DNA of 64,000 nucleotides, taken from Roseiarcus sp036513315 (GTDB taxonomy: Bacteria; Pseudomonadota; Alphaproteobacteria; Rhizobiales; Beijerinckiaceae). The notes under the pieces are model-generated. The model saw nothing but the letters and a program-made list of their open reading frames with translations. It was not told the origin of the DNA and did not search any database. The stretch is from assembly GCA_036513315.1 (NCBI GenBank), contig DATBZF010000031.1:62001-126000 (forward strand). The letters run 5' to 3'. Position 1 is the stretch's first letter, and each line of letters starts with the position of its first letter. A program made the position numbers and the translations under genes. This document shows, in pieces, positions 34,005-43,634 of the stretch.

Positions 34005-35279
34005 ATGGGCGTGACATGCGAAGAGTCAGTTCAAGACTCCATAGGCGGTCTCATTCTGCAATCGCGGCGTGACGCCGCTGGCCGTCGATACCGGGGGTTC
34101 TTCGCTGCCGGCGCTTTGATGTGCGGCGTTTTGCTCGCCGGTTGCAATTCCTCCAACGTCTACGTCCCGCCGCCGCCGGCAAAAGTCGTGGTCGCGCAGC
34201 CGGTCCAGAAGCCGGTCACCACCTATCTCGAGCTCACCGGCAATACCGCGCCAGTCAACTCCGTCGATCTCGTGGCGCGCGTTCAGGGATATCTTGAATC
34301 GATCAACTATGCGGACGGCGCCAAGGTTACGAAAGGAACGCTACTCTTTGGCATTGAGCGGGACACTTATCAGGCCCAGCTCGATCAGGGCAAGGCGACG
34401 CTCGCTTCAAATCAGGCCACGCTTGCCTACAACGAGTCGGAATATCAGCGGCAGGTGACTCTCGCCAAGCAGGATTACGCCAGCCAGGCTGTGATGGAGA
34501 ACTGGAGAGCGCAGCGCGACCAAGCCGCCGCCAACGTGCTCAACGCCAAGGCGTCCATCGAACTCGCCACCATCAACCTCGGCTACACGCAGGTGCTGGC
34601 TCCGTTCGATGGCGTCGTCACCCATCATCTCGTCGATCTCGGCTCGCTGGTCGGTGTTAGCGGACCGACCAAGCTCGCGACCATTATTCAGACCGATCCG
34701 ATCTGGGTCTATTTCAATTTGAGCGAGCCGCAGGTTCTGGCGATCAAGGAGAGCAACGCCAAGGCGGGCCTTCCGTTCAGGACGACGGACCTGTCGAGCA
34801 TTCCGGTCGAAATCGGTCTGCAGGGCGAGGAGGGCTATCCTCACAAGGGGCATATGGACTACGCCTCGCCGCAGGTGGACACGTCTACCGGCGCCCTTCT
34901 GGTGCGCGCCGTGCTCGACAACAAGGACCAGGCCGTGCTGCCTGGCCTGTTCGCGCGGGTTCGCACGCCGATCGCGCAACAAAACACAGCTCTGCTGATG
35001 CGGGATGATGCGATCGGGACGAGTCAGGAGGGCAAATATGTCCTGGTGGTCGGTCCGGACAATATTGTTCGGCGCAAGGTCGTGGAAGTTGGACAGCGCG
35101 AGGGACGACTTCGGATCATCGTATCCGGGCTCGATCCCGGCGACCTGGTGGTGGTCGAAGGCATTCAGCGCGCCTTTCCCGGCGCCAAGGTCGATCCGCA
35201 AAAAATCGACCTGACGTCGGCTGCGGCCGATCCATCCGACGCCGCCAAGCCGGGCGTCGCCGCTCCATCGCCGAAATGA
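34005..35279 (+). CDS. RND efflux periplasmic adaptor (membrane fusion protein)
   Basis: 424 aa. ATG 34005 is preferred over GTG 33987 because GGAGGTGG ends 4 nt before it. A hydrophobic segment with lipobox LAGC (44-47) indicates a lipoprotein. The HlyD/AcrA pattern follows: barrel-sandwich hybrid half (VDLVARVQGYLESINYADGA), alpha-helical hairpin (about 125-185), then LGYTQVLAPFDGVVTHHLVD and beta-barrel. It links the inner-membrane pump encoded next to an outer-membrane channel not encoded here. The N-terminus is longer than usual before the lipobox. Confidence 0.93.
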   Translation: MGVTCEESVQDSIGGLILQSRRDAAGRRYRGFFAAGALMCGVLLAGCNSSNVYVPPPPAKVVVAQPVQKPVTTYLELTGNTAPVNSVDLVARVQGYLESINYADGAKVTKGTLLFGIERDTYQAQLDQGKATLASNQATLAYNESEYQRQVTLAKQDYASQAVMENWRAQRDQAAANVLNAKASIELATINLGYTQVLAPFDGVVTHHLVDLGSLVGVSGPTKLATIIQTDPIWVYFNLSEPQVLAIKESNAKAGLPFRTTDLSSIPVEIGLQGEEGYPHKGHMDYASPQVDTSTGALLVRAVLDNKDQAVLPGLFARVRTPIAQQNTALLMRDDAIGTSQEGKYVLVVGPDNIVRRKVVEVGQREGRLRIIVSGLDPGDLVVVEGIQRAFPGAKVDPQKIDLTSAAADPSDAAKPGVAAPSPK

Positions 35280-35298
35280 ATTCTCGAGGCAGACCGGC

Positions 35299-38200
35299 AT
35301 GATCTCCCGCTTTTTCATTGCAAGACCGGTGCTGTCAAACGTGCTGGCGTTGGTCTTCATCCTGATCGGCTTGGTCGCGCTCATCCAGTTGCCGACTTCG
35401 CAATATCCCAATGTCGTTCCACCGACGGTGCAGGTGACGACGCGATATCCGGGGGCTAGCGCCAGGACCCTGGTCGACACCGTCGCCCTGCCGCTCGAGC
35501 AGAACGTCAACGGCGTCGAACACATGCTCTACATGCAGTCGACGAGCGCGGACGACGGCACCTACACGCTCGTTGTCACATTCGCCATCGGGACGGACCC
35601 CGACGAGGACGAAATCCTGGTGCAGAACCGCGTTTCGGCGGCGATTTCCTCGCTCCCGCTGGAAGTCCAGGTCCAGGGCGTGACGACGAAGAAGAAGTCG
35701 ACCTCGATTCTGGAATATGTCGCGTTGGTTTCGCCCGACGGCCGCTTCGACAGTTTGTTCTTGTCGAACTACGCCGTGATCAACGTGGTGAACGAGCTTG
35801 AGCGCCTGCCCGGCGTCGGCGATGTGGCAGTCCTCGGCGCCGGGCAATATGCGATGCGCGTATGGATGAATCCGGACCTGCTTCAATCGCGCGGCTTGAC
35901 GCCGCAAGACGTCATCAACGTCATCCAGCAGCAGAGCCAGGAAGTCGCCGCCGGGCAAGTCGGCGCGCCGCCCGCGCCAAAAGGCCAGGATTTCCAATAT
36001 ACTTTGAATCTCAAAGGGCGACTTGACGATCCCGCCGAGTTCGAGAACATCATCGTCAAAGTCGATTCCGCCAACGGCGGACGCATCACCCGAATCCGCG
36101 ACATCGGACACGTCGAGCTCGGCGCCCAAACCTATAGCACATCGTTTGTTTACGACGGCAAGCCGGCCGCCGGGATTGGCATCTCCCTGTTGCCGGGCGC
36201 CAACGCAATCGCGGCGGCCGACAAGGTCAAGGCGAAAATGGACGAGCTCGCCAAGAGCTTTCCGGAGGGCCTCGCTTACGTCACGCCCTATGACACGACG
36301 AAATTCGTCAGGGCGGCGATCACCGAGGTTTATTGGACGCTGTTCGAAGCCCTCATTCTGGTGCTCGTCGTCATTATGATCTTCCTGCAGGACTGGCGAG
36401 CCATGCTGGTGCCGGCGACGACGGTGCCGGTGACGATTTTCGGCGCCTTCGCCGCCATGGCCGCGCTTGGTTTTTCGATCAATCTCCCGACGCTCTTTGC
36501 GCTCATACTTGCGATCGGCATCGTTGTCGACGACGCCATCGTCATCGTGGAGGGCGTCTCGAGATATGTCGAGCAAGGCCTCTCCGGCCGCGAGGCGGCT
36601 GGCAAAGCGATGGACGACCTCACCGGTCCCGTGATCGGCATCACTCTGGTGCTGATGTCGGTTTTCATCCCCGCTGCTTTCCTTCCGGGACTGACCGGGC
36701 AAATCTACCGACAATTCGCCCTGGTCATCGCGGCGACCGCCGTCATCAGCGCCATCAACGCCATGACTTTGAAGCCCACCCAAAGTGCGCTGTGGCTGAG
36801 GCCGCCGACGCCGGGCGCCCGGCCGAACTTCTTCACGCGGGGTTTCAATGCGGTGTATGGCCCCGCCGAGCGCGGATACGCGCGCCTCATGGGCGCGATG
36901 ACGCGCCGCGCCGGCGTCATGGTGCTGCTCGCGCTGGTTATGGTCGGCGGCGCCATCTGGGCGCTGACCCGCGTCCCCACTGCGTTTCTGCCGACCGAGG
37001 ATCAGGGCTATCTGATCGCTGTCGCACAACTGCCCGACGGAGCCTCCAAGGAGCGCACCGATGCAGTGATGCAAAAGATTTCAAAGATTGCCGGGGCTGT
37101 GCCCGGCGTCGACCACGTTGTGGCCGTCGGCGGCATATCGATATTCGACAACCTTGCGAGCCTCGCCAACGCTGGCGTGGCCTTTGTCATCCTGAAGGAC
37201 TGGGACGTGCGCCTTAAGGAAACCGGACAGGACGTTCGCACGATAGCGCAGCGGCTGAACGGCGCGCTGCAGGGCGTACCCGAAGCCATCACATTCGCGC
37301 TGCCGCCACCGCCGATCCAGGGCATCGGCAATGTCGGCGGCTTCACCATGCAGGCCGAAATCAAGAACGGCGATTTCGACTACGCATTGTTGCAGAGCCT
37401 GACCAACACTTTGGTCGGCGACGCCAACGCGCAATCCGCTTTGCAAAGGGTCGCCACCACCTACCGGGCGGGTGCGCCGCAATTGACGGTCGTTGTCGAT
37501 CGAATCAAGGCGGAGACGCTCGGCATCACGGTGGGACAGGTGTTCGCCGTCATTTCAGGCTATGTCGGATCGAACTACGTCGCCCAGTTCAACAAGTTCG
37601 GTCACGTTTTCCAGATCTATACCCAGGCTGAGTCGCAATTTCGCGCCAGCGCCGACGATATTCGAACGCTCAAGGTCAAGGCGGGCGACGGCAACATGAC
37701 CCAGATCGGCACCGTGATCGACGTCCAAGAGGTCCAGGGCCCGCCGCTTATCAGTCTCTACAATCTTTATCCGTCGTCGACGATCATCGGCGGCGCCGCG
37801 CCCGGCTTCAGTTCCGGCCAGGCGCTCAACCTCATGGAGCAGATCGGCGCCCAGGCCCTTCCGAAGGGCACGGGTTACGAATGGACCGCGATGTCCTATC
37901 AGGAAAAGGAGGTCGGCGCGCAGATCTATTTCGTCTTCGGCCTGGCGATTCTGCTCGTCTATTTCGTCCTCGCCGGCCAGTATGAGAGCTGGATACTGCC
38001 CTTGTCGGTGATCATGGCGGTGCCGCTGGCCCTGCTCGGAACCGTCGGTGCGCTGACCTATTTCGGCGCCACCAACATCGCCGCCAGCCAGAGCGGCGTC
38101 GCCGCCACCAATCTCTACACCCAGATCGGTCTCATCCTTCTGATCGCGCTCGGCGCCAAGAACGCCATCCTTATCGTCGAATACGCCCGCCAGCGGCGCG

Positions 38201-38472
38201 CCGAAGGCATGGAGATCGTCGCGGCGGCGGTCGAGGGCGCGCGGCTGAGGTTCCGGCCGATCATCATGACCTCTTTCGCGTTCATACTCGGCGTGCTGCC
38301 CCTCGTCCTCGCCACCGGCGCTGGCGCCTCGGCGCGCGCGTCGATCGGGATCGCGGTCTTCTTCGGCATGATCGCCTCGACCTGCCTGACGGTCGTGTTC
38401 GTGCCGTCCTTCTATGTGGTGATGCAGCGCTTCGAAGAACGGCGGAAACGCCCCACGGCGCCGAAGGTGTGA
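35299..38472 (+). CDS. RND multidrug efflux permease (HAE1/AcrB family)
   Basis: 1057 aa from ATG 35299, 19 bp after the adaptor gene. Full-length AcrB-like architecture: first membrane helix (FFIARPVLSNVLALVFILIG), two large periplasmic loops, twelve membrane segments, and the proton-relay Asp pair in helix 4 (ILAIGIVVDDAIVIVEGVSR). It is a trimeric proton-driven exporter of hydrophobic compounds. No outer-membrane factor gene follows; the next gene is convergent. Confidence 0.95.
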   Translation: MISRFFIARPVLSNVLALVFILIGLVALIQLPTSQYPNVVPPTVQVTTRYPGASARTLVDTVALPLEQNVNGVEHMLYMQSTSADDGTYTLVVTFAIGTDPDEDEILVQNRVSAAISSLPLEVQVQGVTTKKKSTSILEYVALVSPDGRFDSLFLSNYAVINVVNELERLPGVGDVAVLGAGQYAMRVWMNPDLLQSRGLTPQDVINVIQQQSQEVAAGQVGAPPAPKGQDFQYTLNLKGRLDDPAEFENIIVKVDSANGGRITRIRDIGHVELGAQTYSTSFVYDGKPAAGIGISLLPGANAIAAADKVKAKMDELAKSFPEGLAYVTPYDTTKFVRAAITEVYWTLFEALILVLVVIMIFLQDWRAMLVPATTVPVTIFGAFAAMAALGFSINLPTLFALILAIGIVVDDAIVIVEGVSRYVEQGLSGREAAGKAMDDLTGPVIGITLVLMSVFIPAAFLPGLTGQIYRQFALVIAATAVISAINAMTLKPTQSALWLRPPTPGARPNFFTRGFNAVYGPAERGYARLMGAMTRRAGVMVLLALVMVGGAIWALTRVPTAFLPTEDQGYLIAVAQLPDGASKERTDAVMQKISKIAGAVPGVDHVVAVGGISIFDNLASLANAGVAFVILKDWDVRLKETGQDVRTIAQRLNGALQGVPEAITFALPPPPIQGIGNVGGFTMQAEIKNGDFDYALLQSLTNTLVGDANAQSALQRVATTYRAGAPQLTVVVDRIKAETLGITVGQVFAVISGYVGSNYVAQFNKFGHVFQIYTQAESQFRASADDIRTLKVKAGDGNMTQIGTVIDVQEVQGPPLISLYNLYPSSTIIGGAAPGFSSGQALNLMEQIGAQALPKGTGYEWTAMSYQEKEVGAQIYFVFGLAILLVYFVLAGQYESWILPLSVIMAVPLALLGTVGALTYFGATNIAASQSGVAATNLYTQIGLILLIALGAKNAILIVEYARQRRAEGMEIVAAAVEGARLRFRPIIMTSFAFILGVLPLVLATGAGASARASIGIAVFFGMIASTCLTVVFVPSFYVVMQRFEERRKRPTAPKV

Positions 38473-38617
38473 ATTGGCGTGACTTTTGACTGCCAGTCGG
38501 CGTCGAGGAGGAGCCGATCGATTTCGATGATATTTCTTCGTAAGCGTCTGCCTCGATCCGCCGCTGTGATTTGCACAGGAGACGCCCCGCGATTATCTCG
38601 CCGCTAAGGACTACGAT

Positions 38618-39688
38618 TCAGCGCCGTCGCGTTGGGCTCGGGATGCGGATTGGCAAGAGAAACGTCGCCGCGGCCATGCCCAATGCCCCGCCCAGAACAG
38701 TTTCCCAAGCGCGAGACGCCAGCAACGGAACGGAATGTACGCCGCTAATGGCGAGCGTCACCACCAGAACGAAAGCATATGCGGCGCAAGCTACATCGTA
38801 GCGTTCGGGCAGCGCCATCGCGTATATCATCATCGCCAGCGCAGCGAATGCCCAAATGACGAGCGGCCACGTATTTGACATCGGGAGACAGCATAACCCC
38901 AGCGAAACGCCGAACAAGGTGCCGACAATACGACGCCAAACGCGCTGGCGCGTTCCCGTGGCGGATCCCGCTATGACATAGGTCGAAGCCGTGATCGCCC
39001 AGGCCGACTCCGTTAGCCCCACCACGGCGTTTGCTAGAACGACGGCCACAGCGGCTGCCGCGGCCTGGAGGCCCATAGCCAGCTCGGGCTCGATTGCGCC
39101 CACAGACACGGTCCTGCCGGGCGCAGGCGGCGGCTGCTCGGCCGGTCCGCTCAGAATGCGTGGAACAACCGCCGCCAGACCGGCGACTAAGCCGGCGCCC
39201 ACAATGGTCGGCCAGTCCGAGGCGCTGAGGCTCGCGGTATAGGCAAGCAACTGACCGATATAGATCTGCGAACCGACGCCGGCCGCCGTGAGGCCGAAAC
39301 GTCGGAGGTAGCTGACCAGAAACGCTCCGGAGACCAGGGTCAACTCTGGACCCCATGGGCCGAGGCTCGTGAAGGGTACAGCAAACAGGACGAAGCTGAG
39401 TGCTCCCACAGCAGCGGAAGCTGAGAGGAGCGTGAGATCGCGGGACGATTCCAGGCGCGCGCCGCGCCCTTCCGAAACACTCGCCCATAGCGCGAAGCCG
39501 CCCGCCAGAGCTGGCAAAGCCGCGCGATCCGGCACGCCACGTGCGATATCGGCCATCGTGCCCATCATCGCCGCGAGAGCGTAGGCCGTTATCAGACGAA
39601 GTCCTTTAATTCGCCTTTGCGCCCCCGGGTCTACCTTCTCCAACCACACGACTGCTTTTCCCAGGAGATGGCAGTCGATACGATGCAT
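38618..39688 (-). CDS. FUSC-type inner-membrane protein (aromatic acid exporter-like)
   Basis: 356 aa. ATG 39688 is favoured by AGGAG 5 nt upstream; a GTG at 39694 overlaps that site. Two blocks of about five membrane helices each (about 30-170 and 210-345), with Arg-rich junctions (YLRRFGL, TGTRQRVWRRIVGTLFGVSL). The second block has the FUSC family pattern also seen in YccS and AaeB. It lacks the long cytoplasmic domains of those proteins. Convergent with the RND pump, with no terminator seen in the 145-bp gap. Confidence 0.75.
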   Translation of the reverse strand: MHRIDCHLLGKAVVWLEKVDPGAQRRIKGLRLITAYALAAMMGTMADIARGVPDRAALPALAGGFALWASVSEGRGARLESSRDLTLLSASAAVGALSFVLFAVPFTSLGPWGPELTLVSGAFLVSYLRRFGLTAAGVGSQIYIGQLLAYTASLSASDWPTIVGAGLVAGLAAVVPRILSGPAEQPPPAPGRTVSVGAIEPELAMGLQAAAAAVAVVLANAVVGLTESAWAITASTYVIAGSATGTRQRVWRRIVGTLFGVSLGLCCLPMSNTWPLVIWAFAALAMMIYAMALPERYDVACAAYAFVLVVTLAISGVHSVPLLASRAWETVLGGALGMAAATFLLPIRIPSPTRRR

Positions 39689-39816
39689 TTTCACTCCTCG
39701 TGCTCGTTGTGCGAGTTTCCTTCCGAGTCTTCAAAAGACGTTTCATCGTCAGGCGACGTGTCCTGTCACGCAACAATCCGAGCAGGCGCTGAATTCCCCG
39801 CCCCTTGTCGCCGTCT

Positions 39817-41019
39817 CTAGAGACTTCCGCAACTCGTAGGCGCCGGCGCTCCGGCAAATCGCTCGGCGATCCAGGCGACGGCGGCGTTTGAAGCCTTGAA
39901 GGCGACAAATCCATGGCCGGTATTGGGAACGGGGTCGAACGCGACTGCGCTGCCATTTCCGCAGAGCTTGGCGACATATTCGCGCGTGACCGGCGGCAAG
40001 ACGAGATTGTCAGTGTCGCCTTGCGCGATGAACACCGGCAATTGCGGCGGCAAAGCTCCAGGGGTGTTCTTGCGCATCAGCGAAGACCATGGTTCTTTCG
40101 AGGCGAAGTTCTGGTCACGAACAAAGGCCTGAGCGAGAGGTTTTGACGTCCACCGCCGCTCAAAAATGTCGAAGATCGACTCGATGCATTCCCTCGCCAA
40201 CCGATCGACAGCGGGAATAGCGGAAGGGACAAGCACCTCGTCCGACGGCGCGCCGAACACTCGTTTCCATGACCATAACGTCATCGACGTAAGGTTGCGG
40301 CCGCCGCTGGTGTCGAGGTCGGCCTTCATCAAAGCCGCGAGCTCAGTCGCCGGCGCCGCGGCGGCAACGCCGACGAGCCGCAGCTCCGGCGCATAGCTAT
40401 ATGCGAGCAGGCCGGTGAAAAGCGCCGCCTGACCGCCCTGAGAATGACCCCAAACCGCGAAAGTCGCGCCTGCCCCGGCGCCGGGCGTCTGGCGCGCGGC
40501 CCGCACCGAGTCGAGCACGGCTCGACCCTCGCTTTCTCCAACGAGATAGGGATGAACCTCGGGGGTGCCGAGGCCCGGATAATCGGTAGCGGCGACAACA
40601 TATCCGCGCGCCAACATGAGCCGGAGGCCGGCTATCATCTGGAAGCGTTTACGCGCCAGCGATGGCGCGCATCGTTCAACGACGCCTGTCGTCGGATGCG
40701 CCCAGGCGACGACAGGACGTCCGCCATCCGGCGCCGGACCCGGCGGCGCGATCACCATGCCCGACACAGTGATGGGCTCGCCACGAAGCCCTGTCGATTG
40801 GTACAAGATCCGATAGGCGGAGGCGCCATCGGGAGCTCCGGCAAGCGGCTGCGCCTGGATCAGACGCCCAGCGCCGCTATACGAAGCATCCTGAGCCTGC
40901 GCCGTAACCGGCGCGATCGCAAGCAAGGGGACAATAAACGTTGCAGTCTTAAAGGACTCTGGACGGCCGAGAGCGTTCAACAGACTGCGGAGCGCCGCCG
41001 AGAGTCGATGCAAAACCAT
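39817..41019 (-). CDS. Secreted lipase-like alpha/beta hydrolase (LIP family)
   Basis: 400 aa. ATG 41019 has GGAGG 8 nt upstream; ATG 41034 overlaps that site and is not preferred. A signal peptide (about 1-43, TAQAQ) is followed by an alpha/beta-hydrolase with nucleophile GHSQGG (191-196, Ser193), a probable acid in AQGDTDNLVLPP and His in NTGHGF near the C-terminus. The AWAHPTTGVVERCAPS region fits the secretory-lipase family. Substrate is probably an ester or lipid outside the cytoplasm. Monocistronic. Confidence 0.85.
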   Translation of the reverse strand: MVLHRLSAALRSLLNALGRPESFKTATFIVPLLAIAPVTAQAQDASYSGAGRLIQAQPLAGAPDGASAYRILYQSTGLRGEPITVSGMVIAPPGPAPDGGRPVVAWAHPTTGVVERCAPSLARKRFQMIAGLRLMLARGYVVAATDYPGLGTPEVHPYLVGESEGRAVLDSVRAARQTPGAGAGATFAVWGHSQGGQAALFTGLLAYSYAPELRLVGVAAAAPATELAALMKADLDTSGGRNLTSMTLWSWKRVFGAPSDEVLVPSAIPAVDRLARECIESIFDIFERRWTSKPLAQAFVRDQNFASKEPWSSLMRKNTPGALPPQLPVFIAQGDTDNLVLPPVTREYVAKLCGNGSAVAFDPVPNTGHGFVAFKASNAAVAWIAERFAGAPAPTSCGSL

Positions 41020-41360
41020 GTTCGTACCCTCCATTGCATGGAGAACGTCAGACCTCGTCAGGCGACCCGGACTTCTGCGAGTCTGTTCCCAAGAGGCCAA
41101 CCCGAGGCGCTGGGCAGATGCACCTTGCCCCTTTCAATAGCGGCGCCTGGAAGTTGCATAAGACGAGCCTTCGCCGCCACGTCCCAATGTCGATGGTCGC
41201 ATCAGAGTTCGTTTGACGCAATCATGAGGCAAGCGAGCCGATGTGTCGAGCAATCTAGCCCGGGTGACTGGAAGTCTTCGGATTCGAAACCGTCTCATGG
41301 CGCTTTGGATGAGACGGTTTCGCCGGTGGCTTGGAATCAGAACAATCCCGGCGCTTCCGC
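41020..41360. other. Intergenic region between hydrolase and TSUP genes
   Basis: 341 bp holding the promoter of the hydrolase gene (not identified) and, near the TSUP gene end, the strong hairpin at 41286-41321. No convincing coding frame. Confidence 0.5.
41286..41321. terminator. Perfect 13-bp hairpin downstream of TSUP gene
   Basis: GAAACCGTCTCAT (41286-41298) pairs perfectly with ATGAGACGGTTTC (41309-41321), loop 10 nt, 40 bp beyond the stop of the TSUP exporter gene. It lacks a T-run, so it may be a non-canonical terminator, an mRNA 3'-end stabiliser or a mobile repeat relic. Confidence 0.45.
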
Positions 41361-42149
41361 TCAGAATGCGAGCCTTGTTCCGACCAGCGCGAGCGTGCCG
41401 GCCAGCACCGGGCGCAGAACGCGATCGGGAACGCGGGAAGCGAGCTGACTGCCGATCGCAATTCCCGGCAGCGAGCCTATCAGCAGCGAGACGAGCAGCG
41501 ACCAATCAATCGAGCCCAGGAACCAATGGCCAGTCCCGGCGATCAGCGTCAGAGGTACGGCATGGGCGATATCGGAGCCGACGATTCGAACCGTCGGCAA
41601 TTTGGGATAGAGCATGAGCAATGCGGTGACGCCGATAGCGCCGGCGCCGACTGAGGAAATCGAAACGAGCACGCCGAGCACGGCGCCCAGCAGATTGGTC
41701 AACAAGCGGATCTGTCCGTCGTTAAGCGTCTCCAGCCTATGAGCGACCCTGGCCAGCAGCCAGGCGCGGAAGACCAGCGTGATCGCGGTGACGATCAGCG
41801 CTATGCCGAGCGTGGTGGTGATGACTGTGCTCGCCGTCTTGCTGTCGTGGCCGAAATAGGCGAGCCCGATCAGCGTCAGCGCGGCGGCGGGCGCGCTGCC
41901 CGCCGCGAGCCGGCGGGTGATGCGCCAGTCGACCGCGCCGTTCAGCCCATGCACCGTCGTGCCGCTGATCTTGGTGAGGCCGGCATAGAGCAGATCGGTG
42001 CCGACGGCGGTCGCCGGATGAATGCCGAACAGCAGCACCAGCAGCGGCGTCATCAGCGAGCCGCCGCCGACGCCGGTGAAGCCGACCAGCGCGCCGATCG
42101 CCAGTCCCGAGAGGGAGTACAAGGGATTGAGCGTGTGCAAAAAATCCAT
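41361..42149 (-). CDS. TSUP-family sulfite/organosulfur exporter-like permease
   Basis: 262 aa from ATG 42149, 28 bp after metY on the same strand. About eight membrane helices with the TauE/SafE pattern (LAIGALVGFTGVGGGSLMTP, LFGIHPATAVGTDLLYAGLT, SSVGAGAIGVTALLMLYPKL). The family moves sulfite, sulfoacetate or related anions. Cotranscription with metY, whose enzyme uses sulfide, supports a sulfur role; direction and substrate are inferred. Confidence 0.87.
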   Translation of the reverse strand: MDFLHTLNPLYSLSGLAIGALVGFTGVGGGSLMTPLLVLLFGIHPATAVGTDLLYAGLTKISGTTVHGLNGAVDWRITRRLAAGSAPAAALTLIGLAYFGHDSKTASTVITTTLGIALIVTAITLVFRAWLLARVAHRLETLNDGQIRLLTNLLGAVLGVLVSISSVGAGAIGVTALLMLYPKLPTVRIVGSDIAHAVPLTLIAGTGHWFLGSIDWSLLVSLLIGSLPGIAIGSQLASRVPDRVLRPVLAGTLALVGTRLAF

Positions 42150-42177
42150 GATGAAATCAATTCCTCAAACGCAATGG

Positions 42178-43494
42178 TTATTCAGCGGCGATCGCAAAAG
42201 AGCCCGCCGCGTTCAGCGCGCGGTCGAGATCGGCGAGAATGTCGTCGATATGCTCGATGCCGATCGAGAGGCGGACATAGCCTTCCGAAACGCCGGTTTT
42301 GATCTGATCCTCCGCCGAAAGCTGCGAATGTGTGGTCGAGGCGGGATGAATGGCGAGGCTGCGCGCGTCGCCGATATTGGCGACGTGATAGAAGAGCTGC
42401 AGGCTGTCGATGAAACGCCGCCCCGCTTCGCGTCCTTTGGCGAGTTCGAAACCGACAAGGCCGCCGAACTTGCCGTTCAGATATTTGTCGGCGCGCTGGC
42501 GCGCCGCGCCGGTCTGCGTCGAGGGATGGATAACGCGCACGACCTCAGGTCGCCTGGCGAGCCATGCGGCGACCGCGCTGGCGTTGGCGACATGGCGCTC
42601 GATGCGCAGGGCGAGCGTTTCAATGCCTTGCAAGGTGAGGAAAGCGTTGAACGGCGAAATCGCCGAGCCGAGATCGCGCAGCAGAATCACGCGCGCGCGG
42701 ATGATATAGGCGACCGGGCCAAGCGGCTTGACCGCCTCGACCCAGACTGCGCCGTGATAGCTCGCATCCGGCGTGTTGAGGGCGGGCTGGCGCTCGGGGA
42801 ATTTCTCCCAGTCGAAATTGCCGCCGTCGACGATCAAACCGCCGATCGAAGTGCCATGGCCGCCAAGATATTTGGTCGAGGAATAAACGACGATCGCCGC
42901 GCCGTGATCGAGCGGACGCGCGATCAGCGGCGTCGCCGTATTGTCGACGATCAAAGGTATGCCAAGGCCGCGCCCGATCGCGGCGACCTCGGCGATCGGG
43001 AACACCACCAATTTCGGATTGGGCAGCGTTTCGGCGTAATAGGCGCGGGTGCGGGCGTCGGTGGCGCGGCGGAAATTCTCGGGGTCGCTCGGGTCGACGA
43101 AACGCACTTCAATGCCCTGGTCCTTCAGCGTATTGGCGAACAGGTTCCAGGTGCCGCCGTAAAGATCGGTCGAGGAGACGATATTGTCGCCGGCGCGCGC
43201 CAGATTCTGGATCGCAAAAGCGGAAGCCGCCTGCCCCGATGAGACGGCGAGCGCGGCGACGCCGCCTTCGAGCGCGGCCACGCGCTTTTCGAGTATGTCA
43301 TTGGTCGGGTTGCCGATGCGCGTATAGATGTTGCCGAGCTCTTTCAGCGCGAAGAGATTGGCGGCGTGTTCGGTGTTATTGAATTGATAGGATGTCGTTT
43401 GATAGATCGGCACCGCGACCGCGCCGGTGGCGGGATCGGCGCGCCAGCCGGCATGTACGGCAAGGGTTTCGGGCTTCTGCGCTTGGTCGGACAT
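42178..43494 (-). CDS. metY: O-acetylhomoserine sulfhydrylase MetY
   Basis: 438 aa from ATG 43494 (GGAG 8 nt upstream); the longer frame to 43566 has no support. A Cys/Met-metabolism PLP enzyme with the PLP-binding Lys at 208 (VVYSSTKYLGGHG) and family regions AVPIYQTTSYQFNNTEHAAN, YTRIGNPTNDILEKRVAALE and NPKLVVFPIAEVAAIGRGLG. Length fits MetY (about 430) rather than the shorter MetB/MetZ. It converts O-acetylhomoserine and sulfide to homocysteine and acetate. First gene of metY-TSUP. Confidence 0.92.
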   Translation of the reverse strand: MSDQAQKPETLAVHAGWRADPATGAVAVPIYQTTSYQFNNTEHAANLFALKELGNIYTRIGNPTNDILEKRVAALEGGVAALAVSSGQAASAFAIQNLARAGDNIVSSTDLYGGTWNLFANTLKDQGIEVRFVDPSDPENFRRATDARTRAYYAETLPNPKLVVFPIAEVAAIGRGLGIPLIVDNTATPLIARPLDHGAAIVVYSSTKYLGGHGTSIGGLIVDGGNFDWEKFPERQPALNTPDASYHGAVWVEAVKPLGPVAYIIRARVILLRDLGSAISPFNAFLTLQGIETLALRIERHVANASAVAAWLARRPEVVRVIHPSTQTGAARQRADKYLNGKFGGLVGFELAKGREAGRRFIDSLQLFYHVANIGDARSLAIHPASTTHSQLSAEDQIKTGVSEGYVRLSIGIEHIDDILADLDRALNAAGSFAIAAE

Positions 43495-43554
43495 AGCTGA
43501 CGCTCCAAATTTCGGTGTGGTGGGGAGGGAGAGGGGAAGGGAGATGCGCGATCT

Positions 43555-43588
43555 ATAAGTTGACAAATACTATAGACTGAGTTGATAT
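43555..43588 (+). promoter_or_regulatory. Promoter-like region between metY and flavin reductase
   Basis: The 13-mer ATAAGTTGACAAA (43555-43567) contains a perfect -35 box TTGACA at 43560-43565. A weak -10 (TGATAT, 43583-43588) follows after 17 bp, pointing toward the flavin reductase gene. The same 13-mer with one mismatch lies upstream of the YeiH-type gene. It may be a promoter alone or a regulator site. Confidence 0.4.
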
Positions 43589-43634
43589 GCAAGTGCGACT
43601 GGGTTGACGGCCCAAGGCAAACGGGAGCGCCCGC

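Noticed and set aside
35335..37074. 579-aa minus-strand open frame
   Set aside because: Antisense to the RND permease, with His/Asp/Arg-rich shadow composition.
41260..41300. GTTTCGAATCC-like tRNA T-arm on the minus strand
   Set aside because: No acceptor, D or anticodon arm can be folded around it; it is part of the 13-bp hairpin flank.
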